DNA of 64,000 bases from Paramecium tetraurelia (taxonomy: Eukaryota > Ciliophora > Oligohymenophorea > Peniculida > Parameciidae): contig NW_001799462.1 in the NCBI RefSeq assembly GCF_000165425.1, positions 62,001 through 126,000 of the forward strand. Reading direction: 5' to 3'. How positions within the stretch are numbered: position 1 is the first letter of the stretch; the number at the start of each line of letters is the position of its first letter. The translations under genes and the position numbers were made by a program. The notes below the pieces were generated by a model. It did no database searches. It saw nothing but the letters and a program-made list of their open reading frames with translations, and was not told the origin of the DNA. Shown piece after piece: positions 1-11,604 of this stretch.

Positions 1-2
1 GT

Positions 3-320
3 GGCTAACAGACATACAAAAAAGATTTCATCACTCATGTCTCCATATGCAACCCATCAACAGATTGCATTTGTGGCTCCACCAATCAACACGACTAATA
101 AAAATGTCTCAGATTGCAATGTGAAACTCTCAAAAGTCAACTTAATACTCAAACCAAAGAATTATTACTACTCAAAGATGTTTAAACTACACTCTCCTAC
201 TCCAGTCCCCAAAAGTAAATCAATAGAGTGGTTATCAATCAATCGCCTTATGTGGCTACATCCCCTTTCTCATTGCAAGGTTTACTACAATAATCGGCTC
301 AAATTTTAAATGATGGATGA
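3..320 (+). CDS. C-terminal end of an unknown protein (5' truncated by window)
   Basis: Frame 3 is open from the window edge to TGA at 318-320 when TAA and TAG are read as Gln, giving about 105 residues. Near the start there is a cysteine cluster (CNPSTDCICGS, then a further Cys pair). It is followed by a polar, Gln-rich, probably helical stretch and a Ser/Gln-rich tail. The start codon lies left of the window, so length and domains are unknown. No family was recognised. The other + frames hit TGA earlier, which supports this frame. It is followed by about 410 bp without a gene. Confidence 0.6.
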
Positions 321-731
321 ACTTATTTATTTATTGATGCATTTTATTCACTCAAAACTTAAATTTTACATTTTACATTTTATTTTTCATGTTATTGCTA
401 TGCAAATTGCTTAATAAATTAATTAATTTACATGAATTTGTCTTTACAATAATGTGAATGTAATTATAATATCAAATTACTCAAAATCGATTGGACTAAG
501 AATTATTAAATTTCTATTTAGAAAATTTGTTTATATTTTTCAATATAAGAAAGTCATTAAATATTTAATATTTAACTAAATAGTTTTTTACTTATTTTGT
601 AACCAACAAATGCATAAATGAGATCTCGTTAGATTTCTTAATAAATATATTTTTGTTATTCATTCAAAAGGTGATTCGAATAGACATACAAGCAATTAAT
701 GTGTTCTTATAAAGTCATAATAAATTAAAAA
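321..731. other. Intergenic AT-rich spacer
   Basis: About 410 bp with very high A+T content, short A and T runs and no reading frame with coding-like composition. It holds the 3' flank of the truncated gene and the upstream region of the small gene at 732. No recognisable RNA gene or repeat. Confidence 0.5.
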
Positions 732-1013
732 ATGATGCGGGGCCCTAAATATTAACAGCAAAACATTCAGGAACTTTGCAGATCGAAATTTGATGACGAC
801 GACGATCCAGAAATAGATCAGAATGTTAGGGTGGATAGATTTGGAAACCCAATCAATAAAAAATTAAAGTTTCGCATATGTTTTAGAGATGAAATACTTC
901 CTTCTCAATAAGTGTTTGACATTCGCGTAGTTGAAAATTGGAAACTCTACAATCTGATGGAGGAAAAAGAGGAAGCTGATGCTTGCTGTAAACAATTTTG
1001 TTAGATTATATGA
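732..1013 (+). CDS. Small unknown protein, 93 aa
   Basis: ATG at 732 (followed directly by a second ATG at 735) opens a frame to TGA at 1011-1013 without introns. The product has a run of five Asp near residue 25 (KFDDDDDPEID), a basic segment (NKKLKFRICFRDEI) and a Glu-rich helix near the C-terminus ending in a Cys-containing tail. I do not recognise the family. The charge pattern and codon use look like real coding sequence. Its stop codon lies only 6 bp from the stop of the convergent gene on the minus strand, so the 3' UTRs must overlap or be almost absent. Confidence 0.55.
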
Positions 1014-1019
1014 AATTTA

Positions 1020-2244
1020 TCATTATAACACTTTTTCTGCCATTTAAGAGGGTAACAATTTATATAATATATCTACGCGATTCTGATATTTTGGATCAAG
1101 CGTCTCTCGTTGTTTGTTGGATAATAATTTCATCTAAGTCCTATATCCGTCATATTCTACTGGACTAGAAAATAAATGACTAACACGGTTCACTTATTCC
1201 CATACTGATTCTTTTTTCTGCTTCTCCAACAACTGAGGCTTCAGGTCAATCTAACAAGAATGCTGCTTCTGATTCTTCTGTATCTTCCCAATCCTTTTAA
1301 TTTCCTCCTTCATCCTCAATTGCTCATGGTGGTACTTATTGAAATTCACATCATCCTAATTGATTTTCAGTCTTTCGCCTATGATTTTTGATCGTTCGGA
1401 TAGTAATTGAGACTTCAAATTCACTACCTTCTCGATCTTATCCTCGATCTTTTACTGCAAGTCGGAATCAAAGACCAATGATTATGTTTTATTTCTAATT
1501 GAAATTTTCTATTTGAATGGTTTGCTAAGTTGGCTCTATTTTAGTCTCAATTTTTGCAATTTTTCACATTGCTTAGTAATCAACATTTGATATAGTTCGT
1601 TATCGAGTTGTTCTTTCTTGTTTTTCACTTCTTCAAGATTGGACTTTTAAAAATGCAGTTTCACTTCGGTCTTGAATTATTGAATTCTTTCTGTTGCTTT
1701 CTTTTCTAATGATGAATACATGGTTACCCTTGTCTTTTAATTTTTGGAACTGTTCTTCCTATTATTTCTCCTCCTATTGCAGAATTTGCTATCTTTTGAC
1801 AAGAAACTTTTCAGTCGAAGTTATAAAGAACTTCTCCTTGTTCTCATATTCACGTTGCGTTTCGCATCTTTTGAGTGACTATTCTGTTTTCAACAACTAG
1901 ACAGAAGGCTTTGATTGGATTGTAATTGGTTAAGAAGGTTGGGTTGGTAATTTGGATTTACGTTCTAAAATTTTATTCTTTTATTGATAATATTAAGCAA
2001 ACTTTTTTTGTCTTAGAAGCTCTTAATAAATGAGATTCTAAAGCACTCTCTCCTGAGCTGATACGTTTTGGGAATGTTCCTCTACAGTATCAACAATCGA
2101 AGAAAATTGAACATTGGTTTAAGTAGGTAACTCAGATAAACCAGTAGTTTTGTTCCTACTTCTCACATTGTTTATTTCATTTACTATTTCTAGTTTATTT
2201 AAAATTTAAGATTTTACTAAGCACTCTAGCTTTGTAATGCTCAT
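1020..2244 (-). CDS. Coiled-coil protein, 400 aa
   Basis: Starts at ATG 2244 and ends with TGA at 1022-1020. One 22-nt intron (1727-1706, GTAACC...TTAG) is needed to keep the frame, and without it the downstream coiled coil is lost. The N-terminal third is polar and low in structure. Residues from about 70 to the end are rich in Gln, Glu, Lys and Leu with heptad-like spacing, for example QQEEKQQEEQFQKLKDK and KSNLEEVKNKKEQLDNEL, so a long coiled coil is likely. It may be cytoskeletal or basal-body associated, but that is inference from composition only. No catalytic motif was seen. It converges on the small gene ending at 1013. Confidence 0.65.
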
Positions 2245-2439
2245 ACTTTACTTATCTCAACTCATTATTGACTGATTAAAATTCCTCTATGGATCTAAAG
2301 AGTATAATAACTGAGCCTTGTACCTATATGTGAGATCCTCTGGACGATATCCTAATCTTCTACACAGTCTGATTGTGGATACAGATTCTGGTTAGGTAGA
2401 TTCAATCAATTTCTTAAAATTATCATCCATTTATATATA

Positions 2440-5400
2440 TCACAATTATTATACATAAGTTTCATAAGCCTTCAAATTCAATCCGTTGTAATATTTATCA
2501 AATGGATTATGCCCACCATCAAAGATTCCCTGAATCAATGGTTATCCATATAAGTCCATTTGTTCCTTCAAAATTTCATCACCATCCAATCCCAATTTAT
2601 TGAAAAAGGAACTGTCTATCAAATATTCAGCATATTCGAATATTGATTTTACGACATTCCTTTTTGGCTTACTGATCTCAGGAGTAAAGACTTCTTGGGG
2701 TGAATAAGGATTAAAATTAAAATCCTTCAATCTAATCAACTTTTACAATTATCCAATTCAGTATCTAGAATGATGCTAACTCTTGACCTATCATCTTTCC
2801 TTGAATTATACGATTCCACAGTTTACACATCTTTGAACAGATGTAAGGACAATCTAAACAAAATAAAAATGTATCAATTGATTAAATGAACACACTTTCA
2901 TCTTATTTCAACTTATCCTCACAGAAGATTCTATAAGTCTAAATAATTTAGGTCATGTTTCTATGACAAAGACACAGTGGAGGCAACATCTGCAATTCCT
3001 TCTGCAATTATGGTCTATTTGATTTATTCATACTAATTATTTTGAATTAGGGTTAGACATCCCCACTTAGTCGTGTTATGAGTCCTGAAATTCCTCCTCT
3101 TTTGCATCGGATATCATCCTTAGCAATTGAGACTATTTATTCGATAGTACCTCCCTTCAAGGGCAATATAAATGTACCTAACCTCATTATGTGTGCTACA
3201 GGTATCTCTGCAAAACAACAACTGATTTTATGCACTTGATTATTCTCTTTAAAGTAACTAATAAATTCAAACACCAAAATCAGATTCAATTTCTCTTTCT
3301 GATTCTCACAATTCAAATAGAATCCATTATTTCTATTCTTCACTGGAAAATACCAAATATCCTCATTTTCAGGAAGGTATTTAGCTTTGAGAACGAGACT
3401 GTTCTCAGAAAATTGCTTATAAAAGTTATCGTAAATCGCCACGACTATTTCTCTTTTGAAACAAGTGCTTTTATCTTTTGGAGAAGGAATACCTTATGCC
3501 TCTAATAACTTGATCTTGCATGAATTGTTTCCAGAACATGGAGGATGAACTTGAATGTTTCCCAACAAATCCAGTTTATATCGAAAAGTATAGCTAGGTA
3601 GGTTGGCCTTAGAAGTAAAGGGTCGACAATAATTCAATGGAAGTTTAGAGTATAAGACTTTATGCATCTTTAACGAATTATCATAATATCCTTTCATCTA
3701 TTTAAGAAGCTTTTCTTACTCTAAATAATAACTCATTCAGTTTGTAATCTAGTATTGGATGCACATGTATCAAATAGAATAAATTGCTCAACTTTATGTT
3801 ACCTTTCTCCTCTTTGTCCAAAATAGAAAATAAATACTGTATATCTTCGAATTTAACATTTAATCTGATTTTCTCAAACAAAGTTCTAGAATAATGAAAT
3901 AACAAATTACTTTAATAGTGGAATATTTACTATATCAGTTTCTTCCTCCTTGTATTAATCCAATTCCTTTTTGAGATTGTAAATCAGTTTAGCTGAATTA
4001 AAGAAATACTTTAATTGTTGCATTATCACCTTTTCAAAGCTGAAATAATCATAAGATTTTTAATTAAGTAATTTTTATCCATTGATGACAACTCCAATTC
4101 TAAGTAATCCTGAAAACATTTGTTATTATGTTAAGATTTTCACTTTTTATTCATCAAGTTCATTAAATAAACAATATATATCATTTCTAAGAGAAATACT
4201 TTATAATTATTAAAGTCTTTCTTTTTCCTTTTCTTTTTCTTTCTCCTTCTCTTTTTCCTTATTATCTTTCTCTTTATTATCTTTATTATCTTTATTGTCT
4301 TTATTGTCTTTATTATCTTTATTATCTTTATTATCCTTATTATCCTTACTCTCTTTATTGTCTTTTTCAATCTACTTTTCTGATGCCTTTTCTTACTACC
4401 TTTCTGATGATTTTTCTTATTATCTACTAGATACTTATTAAAGCACTGGTTACTTATCCCTAAGAGCTGATTAGGGCTAGGATATTGCACTCAAAGGCAA
4501 TTATAGCTATTACCTTAAGGATTATCCTTGCTAAGATTGTCCTTACTTGATTAATGAGGGAGGTTATAACATTTATTATGATGCCCCTTTAGATTGATCT
4601 ATTTTTTCTTAAATCTCCTTCGATTATTGGATTTTTTCTGATTCAGGCTATGAAATTTCATATTTCTTTTTGTTTATAAACTAAGTGAATTCAATCACAT
4701 TGATGTCCTCTTCTTCTTTGTCTATTTTTTCCTCTCTAATCATTTCATAAATCTATAGGGCTTTATCCTTATCAATTACAAAACCAGTTAATATAATTGT
4801 TTATTCTATAAAGGTTTCTTTGTCCATTTTAAATAGCTATTCCTATTTGAAATACTAATCAGGCAATGTAACAGATTTTTCGACGACGCTTTTTAAGTAT
4901 TCTAAAATAATATCTTTTTGAAGTAGTTTTTGTTTTTCTTGTTCCTATTATTTTTATATTCTTTCATCTTCGATCACCTTCAAGGCATCGTTCATAAGTT
5001 TCGAATAAATTATGATATCTTCATCTTTATCTTTAGCTAAATACTTACGCAGAGCCAATAACTCTTGCTTTGACAAAGCTCTATCTATAAATTTGGTTAT
5101 GATGCTTAAAAACTTTTATATTTAAATTTCATCTGTAACACCCTGATCTTCATCTCTTAATAATCGAAATATCTATTCAATTGACCCATTTTTGATGATT
5201 GATTTTACAACATTTTAATAAGCATTAAAATTAAATTTCTTATCCACTTATTCTGCAATTTTAGACAACTTTTATTTAAAAACCTGTAAATTGTAGATAT
5301 TGTTTCCGTAGTCTGTCATTAGATTATAAATTTACTATAATTTTCCTTCATCCAAACCCCACATCCATTCTCTATTTAATAACTTCAAAGTTTCCACAGA

Positions 5401-6354
5401 GATCAATTTATCTGGCCCAGTCACTTCTTCAAAAAAGATATCCAACAATAGTCTATACTTGTTAACTATGTAATTTATGGCCATCATAACTAACTCTCCC
5501 AAGTCTTCTACGAGACTGCAACATAATTTTATAGTTGAAATAGTGTCCAATTTGGGTACTCTGTAGTATTTCTAAACTATTCTCTTCTAATCCTATTGTA
5601 AGTCAATAGATATTGATTTAAGAGCATGATCTAATTCATCCATTCTGATTTAAAATTCAACCAAGGCATCATCATACATTATAAACAAATCGAAAGGGTG
5701 AGCTTACTTAAAGGCAAACTAAGTTTTGAGTTGTTCAATTAATTCAATTCGTATTGCTTCGTCGTTTCTTTCTTGAACCTCCAACATGTATAGTCTCTAG
5801 GTTTTTAAAATGATAGTATTTTGTCTCTCCGTCTTTTAATCTGGACTGTCCTCAGCTGAACTTACTTCTTCTTATTCTTTATCCTATTTTTCTACCTCCT
5901 ATTTTTCTACCTCTTATATTTCTTTTTCATTTTCTAGTTCCTATTTATCCTTTCCAATAGCTTCATATAATTTTTAGAGATCATCTACTTCCTTTTCTTC
6001 CTTATCTGGCTCTTTTATTTATTCTGATTGTGGTTCTTGAATGTCTTAATTATTATTGTTGAATTAATTAAATTAAATTTCTCCTTCTTCAGGCTATTTA
6101 TCAAAAGACATGTATTTAGATGACTCATCTCCTTCGTCTTCATCCTCTTAAATGGGTTGGTCTTGGAAAGCATTTTGTTGATCTGATTGAGTTTATTATT
6201 ATTGTTATTCGGCTTGTTATTTTTCGACATGAAAACCCTTTGAAAATATAGTAAGAGGTGGATTGGGATTTTGTTCCTATTGTTAGGCATTCTCATTATC
6301 TGAAGATCCTTTGGACTCCGAATCTGGTTCTAAGTTGAGTTCTTAATCAGACAT
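2440..6354 (-). CDS. Gene A: large EF-hand-like / C2-like protein, apparent frameshift near its end
   Basis: Start ATG 6354. Exons read 6354-3911, 3885-3720 and 3697-2440, with introns of 25 and 22 nt. About 1,288 residues if a 1-nt shift near 2757 is ignored. The N-terminus (about 1-200) is acidic and Gln-rich. A helical region with EF-hand-like segments follows (LDKEEKGNIKLSNLFYLI near residue 840), and a Lys-Asp-Asn repeat lies near 670-700. A beta-rich domain resembling a C2 fold occupies about 930-1060 (KIKLLEAQGIPSPKD, then ENEDIW and NGFYLNCE). The paralogue at 42,579-46,212 is colinear, including both intron positions. Relative to it, gene A has one extra A (CTGAATTGG against CTGATTGG). 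This shifts the frame and gives a TGA at 2680-2678, while the homologous C-terminus stays intact in the other frame to 2440. No named family was recognised. Confidence 0.7.
2755..2760 (-). other. Single-nucleotide frameshift site in gene A
   Basis: By alignment with the paralogue in the same window, one extra A lies here. Before it the frame matches the paralogue. After it the matching frame is displaced by one (restored motif NFNPYSPQE). No GT...AG pair of Paramecium size repairs the frame; the only candidate would be a 49-nt intron. Confidence 0.55.
4261..4348 (-). repeat. Trinucleotide-scale K-D-N coding repeat
   Basis: About ten imperfect 9-bp units (AATAAAGAT/AATAAGGAT on the minus strand) encode repeated Lys-Asp-Asn within gene A, followed by a Lys/Glu run. 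The paralogue B lacks this repeat, so it expanded after the duplication or was lost from B. Confidence 0.75.
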
Positions 6355-6474
6355 TTTATAATTAATTAAATGAGTTTATAAAACACTTATAATGTAATTA
6401 GTTTATTATATATATATAAGATATGTTATTGAATTGATCTATCACTTGATAAAATAATATTATAAATTCATTAA

Positions 6475-7954
6475 TCAGAAAGCTGTGAATGAAAGTTACA
6501 CAGATCTAGATATTAGTTATATATTGATACCTTCCATTAATCTTGGCATCTTAGATATATCCTAAGACACTTAGACTGCATCCTATGTCGGAATACAGAA
6601 TTTTGCAAGAGCTCTGATTGATGAATCTAGAGAATATGGATTAAATAGGATACTTCATATTTAAGATGGGAGTGATACACCCGAAATATTGATATATTTG
6701 TTCTATGGTAACTCCAGATAGTCCGGTGATCAAGATTGAGTTTGATAGTGATTGTTAAAGAACTGGTTTTCTGTCATTGGGAGGCAAACTAACTTAGCGA
6801 GCGTCATGAGAAAGTTGATCTGAAACCACAAGATTCATAGGCATTCCAAAAAGCATGGCTTTGCCAAGTAGATTTTTCATTCGAATAGCTTCTTCTTTGG
6901 AAGGGATTTGAAGAAAAGCTCCGTAATTGCTTTGATAAATGGCATCAACTCGTGTGAATGTACTAAAGATGTTATACACCACTCGAAGATTGATGTTGGG
7001 ATGCTGGACCATCAAATAGGTTGGGAAGGTAGTTGGAGTCATTATAAATGGACTGCCAATTCTTTTTTAGGGGTAAGGAGTAAAAGGACTGGCACCACAA
7101 GAAAAAGGATTTGTGGAGTCATTACAAAAGACTTCATTGTAATTGTCTTCGGAATGAGTAGATTTCTAAGATTTTTCTGAAGATTGGGAGGAGATACTCT
7201 CTCCATCTGAGAACTCCTCTTTGTCGTCTTCTGAAGACTCTTCTGGAATCTGATGTCTGATTGAGTCCAAAGTGGAGTGTAAAAAGGGGGAAGGTGATGG
7301 AGTGGTAACGGCGGAAACGATTTATTTTTGTTTCTTTCCCTCTCTTTGTAAAACGGATGCATAATTGCGCAATTGCTGCTGGTAAAGAACGGTCAATTAT
7401 TGAGTTTGATTGCGGAACTCCTAGATCTGTTGGATTAGGGACATTTGTTCTTTTAAATCTGCCGTTTAGCTTACTTGGACTATAAGCTTATTCAGCATGT
7501 CAAGATTCTACTGTAGTTGTTGATTGAGAGAGCCTGAGTCTTCCTTCAACTGCTAGAAAAACTGTTGCTTTGATTAAAGAGTAGTATAATCTATATGATA
7601 GAAAAAGAAAAATTACCAACACCACAGTTGTTATTATTCTAAAACACCAGAGAATCACGTTGGCTGAGGTGCACTCTCATTTTAAGTTGGTAATCAAAGA
7701 GAGTCCCGTCTAAAACTAAAGCAGCTTGGGCCTGCTAAGCATTCTCATACTCGATGAACACCTTCCAAATGATCTTTCTTTCGAATATAAGAATCTAAAC
7801 ACAAAATAAAATGAAGAAGTACCTTTTTGACTTGCCCAAAAACTGAAAAGGTTCTGAAGAACTGGCTATGCTCTAATACTTTCCCCTATTTATTGGTGAC
7901 TAAAACCAGGATCACAGGGGTTGGTGAACTTGGTGATGGTGAATTCTTGTTCAT
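6475..7954 (-). CDS. PTB/hnRNP-L-like RNA-binding protein with three RRM domains, 457 aa
   Basis: Five exons: 7954-7823, 7794-7617, 7590-6654, 6626-6531, 6505-6475, with introns of 28, 26, 27 and 25 nt. Total coding length is an exact multiple of three. RRM1 (about residues 9-90) begins VILVLVTNKQG and continues through FFRTFSVFGQVKKILIF and VFIEYENAQQAQAAL. A Gln-rich coiled segment and a Ser/acidic linker follow. RRM2 (about 290-370) contains INLRVVYNIFSTFTRVDAI and GAFLQIPSKEEA. RRM3 (to the C-terminus) contains ILITGLSGVTIEQIYQYFG and ends NGRSVQLSFTAF. This arrangement resembles the PTB/hnRNP-L family, whose members bind pyrimidine-rich RNA and regulate splicing or stability. That role is inferred from the family. 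Gene A starts 120 bp downstream on the same strand. Confidence 0.8.
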
Positions 7955-8207
7955 AAAAAATAATAATATTTCATAAATCTAAATTTTGTTCTCCCTAAAT
8001 ACTCTCTTAATCACTTTCTTAATTTACTGCGTTATAAATATCGAAACTTAAATCCTCAATCCTAGACTTTTTTCTTAAGAATATTTCCCTAACCTTTCAA
8101 AACATGTTGTTAGTCAAATTTCATAATTTCCCAGACCATTTTTTGAATTTATATAAAAGATCATAATACAGAATTTGTTAGGCAATTAAAAATGAATATT
8201 TTATATT

Positions 8208-8594
8208 TCAAATTACTCTATTCCCGCGGTCTTACTTCAACAACATCTCCCTTGCAATATCTTCCTTCTCTTCCATATCAAGGTCACCAGATCTTTCTCT
8301 TCAGCGGAAAAAAATAATAAAAAGTACTTATGATACTGTTGAAATTTAAAAATAATATTACTCTCACATTCCTCAATTTCTCAAGGCAATTTGAATGAGA
8401 AGGACAAACACAATCAAAATTACTTTGGGTTAGTGTAAAAATCAATAATTTCTTATGCTGATTTTAATTATTCTTTAATTATTTTTATTTTCCAAGTTAC
8501 TTATATTTTAATATATATTGGAAACAGATGATTAATACTTTTGATTAAAAATTGACTCCTAAAATTAGTTATCAATTCTGCCAACTATGATCAT
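8208..8594 (-). CDS. Small protein with Cys motif, about 100 aa, probable frameshift
   Basis: Reading from ATG 8594 gives a coherent small protein if three introns are removed (8500-8473, 28 nt; 8361-8336, 26 nt; 8327-8299, 29 nt). The end is TGA 8210-8208. The middle shows IIDFYTNPKQ followed, one frame over, by FDCVCPSHSNCLEKLRNVR. The join requires one T fewer in a TTTT run near 8418. The C-terminal part (EEKEDIAREMLLKQDRG) is a charged helix. The Cys pattern (C-x-C-x5-C) could bind metal. I do not recognise the family. The four parts have proper Paramecium splice signals and together are one base away from a multiple of three, which argues for a real gene with one indel rather than chance. 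Confidence 0.45.
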
Positions 8595-8821
8595 AATTGA
8601 AGTTTTGTAATGGGTTTGAGAGAAAAATGAGTAGGAATCAATTAAATTTTGAATAAATATTATATTTTTCTATAAAATAATTAATGAATGAATAAAAAAT
8701 AAAAACAAGAAGAAGTCATCTTAATCAAAACATTTAAGTAAATGATTTTATCCTGACGCTTTTACAATAATTTTGGATAACAAAATAAAAAGAGTTTTTT
8801 TAATAACATAATTTTATAATT

Positions 8822-10323
8822 ATGAAATCACCTGTAGTAACAGATAATTGCCGTAGAGCTAAAACAAATCCTGATCAAAGCTCACTGCTTAGCTATTCTG
8901 TAGCCAAGTCTTGTGCCTCAAGTGTAAATGCATTATTAATTAATAGGAACGAAAAACTTAAGTCAAAGTAGCTTGCAAAGTCTTATGCGAAATGAGAGAA
9001 GATGAATCAAGTAAATTGGCAATGAAATTCACCTAACTAAGAATTGTACTAGCCACTCAATCTCTTCTTCATAAATTATAAAAGTATAAATCTTCTAAAC
9101 TGTAAACATATTTTTGGATTCTATAATAAGAAAGAAAAACAACTTAACCCAATGGCTTCTTAGATCTTAATCAAACAATATCACTTCCTCCTGTTATGGA
9201 TGATCTATCCAACAATTAGATCAGAGAATAAATATAGCAAGACTAAAGTCAATAAATACCCGTAGCATCAGCAATTGTACTATCTCACATCCTCAGGAGA
9301 CTTGTTAATTAATAATAAAGATTGACCTTGAAGAGGATTAGGGCATAATCAAATTTCATAAAGGGTATTAAGTAAATTAAGAATTTGATCAAAAAATGCC
9401 AAAAGAGGTCTTGCTATTTGAGTATTCTAAGTATAATGAGATGCAATCAGAACAGAAAAGTGTTTAAAACAAGTTTTCTTGATTAAGATCATGAGATTTT
9501 ACCTTAAGATTAGATGGAAGAATAAATTATTCAACAACCTGAAGAAATGTCAATGAAGGAATAATTAGCTATTAAGTTTGCAAGCATTACAATTTTAACC
9601 TCTATTTTAAATGAGAAAATAAAAAAACAACAATTTTAATTATTTTTTAATATCATAAAGGGTCATTTTTAATTAAATAAATAATTAAGTTTCTCATAAA
9701 TGAATGAAATTACTTAGATATATGAATAATCATTTTTAGATCAAAATCATATTGTTACAGGATCTTAACGTTTGAGTCGAATAATTTATTTGAGATTAAA
9801 GGATTACTTTAATGAAATCCGAGCATGTCAGACAACAGGTGAACTCAAAAATGGATATTCCATTAATACCATACTTCAAAACAAGAATTCAGAATAATCA
9901 ATGAATAATTCATATGAGGATCTTTATACATAAAGAGTTCTGCCTTCACAATCTAAGCAAGATGAAGAGAACAATGAAGAGGAAATCCAAACACTTGCCA
10001 ATAGTGACTAATTCAAGATGCCATGCTCTTTACAGCACATTACTGATATTGAGGATTCCTACTAAAAATAATCTGAGGACCACATTGAATTACCAAAGGA
10101 GAGAGCGATTGTTTAGAAGAATAAACATGCAGATTTAATAAAGAATGCTGTTAAATCTTATTGTACTTAATAGTAGTAGGCAAAACACAGTGTTTAAGGA
10201 ACTCCAAGGACTTAACAGCATGAATAAAAAATAGAGGAGAATAAAAAATAGTTAAGGCAACTCTATATTCCTCACATGATTGGGATATGTATGATTGTTT
10301 TGATTATTTTGATTTTATAATGA
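8822..10323 (+). CDS. Unknown tail-anchored helical protein, 492 aa
   Basis: ATG 8822, one 23-nt intron (8924-8946), TGA 10321-10323. Length is an exact multiple of three. The protein is predominantly helical, polar and basic, with Gln-rich and acidic patches in the second half. The last residues form a strongly hydrophobic segment, HMIGICMIVLIILIL, directly before the stop. This is the arrangement of a C-terminal tail anchor in the ER, mitochondrial or other membrane, with most of the chain in the cytosol. No catalytic or domain motif was recognised. The CK2 beta gene begins 28 bp downstream on the same strand. Confidence 0.65.
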
Positions 10324-10351
10324 TTTAATATATTATTTAATAAAAATAAAT

Positions 10352-11148
10352 ATGTCAGGAGATTCATCATATTCAGAAGGGGCAGGTTGGATTTAATGGT
10401 TTTGCAATATGGAAGATCATCAATTTTTATGTGAAGTTGATAGTGATTTTATAAGAGACAACTTCAATTTGTATGGATTGAAGAGCAAATTCAATTTCTA
10501 TAAGTAAATATCAAAACTCAACAATTAGTGAGGCATTGGATTTGATTTTGAGTTCTGAGACTCCTGACGATGAAGATTTGGAAGATGAGCGTTTCCTGGA
10601 GGTTTATCAAGAAGCTACTGATTTGTATGGATTAATTCATGCCAGATTCATTATTACAGCAAAAGGTATCAATATTCATTATCGAGCAGGATTGGCATTG
10701 ATGAAAGATAAGTTTTTATCAGGAAAATTCGGTGCTTGTCCAAGAGTATTATGCGACAGATCAAATGTACTTCCTGTTGGAATGAGTGAGGAATTAAGAA
10801 CTTCTAGAGTGAAAGTATTCTGTCCAAGATGTGAGGAGGTGTACATTCCAAAGAAGAAATGCCCAGATGTTGATGGGGCATATTTTGGATGTTCATTCCC
10901 TTCAATCTTCATCATGGTATGAAGATGGTTAATTTAATAAGAACTTCGTCTAAGAAATTCAGATTGCTCCTAATAGTCAGCAGTATGTTCCAAGAATTTT
11001 TGGGTTTAGAGTGTACAAGAAGAAAGGGTCTCGTTATCAAGATACGCTGTAGAAACCTGCTGAAATCACTCATTATTCTGAGGAACAATTGAAGAAGTTG
11101 AGAGGCAAAAATGAATAGCAAAGCAAAGAGGATTATGTTCAAAAGTGA
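10352..11148 (+). CDS. CSNK2B: Casein kinase 2 regulatory (beta) subunit, 248 aa
   Basis: Three exons: 10352-10503, 10529-10916, 10942-11148, with two 25-nt introns. The family hallmarks are in order. There is an N-terminal WIQWFCNMEDHQFLCEVD, an acidic stretch (SSETPDDEDLEDERF), and the zinc-binding core with CPRVLC followed by FCPRCEEVY. Then come DGAYFGCSFPSIF and the C-terminal YVPRIFGFRVY. CK2 beta dimerises through the zinc finger and docks two catalytic alpha subunits, setting substrate choice of the constitutive Ser/Thr kinase CK2. Removing the second intron exactly restores the conserved join between the FPSIFIM and YVPRIFGF blocks, so the exon model is firm. Gln positions encoded by TAA support the ciliate code. 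Confidence 0.95.
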
Positions 11149-11201
11149 ATATAGATAATTTGTTTTTATTATTAAAATTTTTAAATCTTTTTTAAATTAA
11201 A

Positions 11202-11539
11202 ATGCCTAAAGAAATTCAGGATGTTAAGGAGTTCCTCTCACTCATGAAGGGTAGTGATGCATAAGCAAAGGACCAAAATAAGGAACCAAAAAAGAGTAGA
11301 ATTTAATATCATTTTGATAGATCTCTACATTAAAGAGTCAAAGAAGATCACCAAATTCAAGTTGAGAGGAAAGAAATACCTCTTCACCTTCAAAACCGCT
11401 GATAAGAATAAGGCCTAAAAAATTCAATAAACACTCCCATAAAGTATTTAACCTAATTCACAATTACTTAGATGTCAACAAAATAGTTATTGGTGCAGGT
11501 GGAAAGAAACAATAAAACAAAAAGAAGTAAAAGAAATGA
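11202..11539 (+). CDS. RPL38: Ribosomal protein eL38, 94 aa
   Basis: Exons 11202-11295, 11321-11443 and 11472-11539, with introns of 25 and 28 nt. The start [16 protein letters not shown] is the conserved L38 N-terminus. The second exon gives [20 protein letters not shown], matching the conserved core, and QKIQQTLPQ matches the end of the usual protein. The last exon adds a basic extension rich in Lys and Gln that the roughly 70-residue animal protein lacks. Without splicing the frame hits TGA early. L38 is a component of the cytosolic large ribosomal subunit. Confidence 0.93.
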
Positions 11540-11604
11540 ACGCTGATTTATTACATATTCAAGAGTACATTATCTAAGAGCATTTATTTAATTTTTTATT
11601 TTTA

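Noticed and set aside
2691-2788. A 49-nt intron repairing gene A instead of a frameshift
   Set aside because: Longer than every other intron in the window (20-34 nt), and it would delete residues conserved in gene B.
10679-10915. Minus-strand open frame over the CK2 beta gene
   Set aside because: It is the antisense shadow of a clearly conserved gene.
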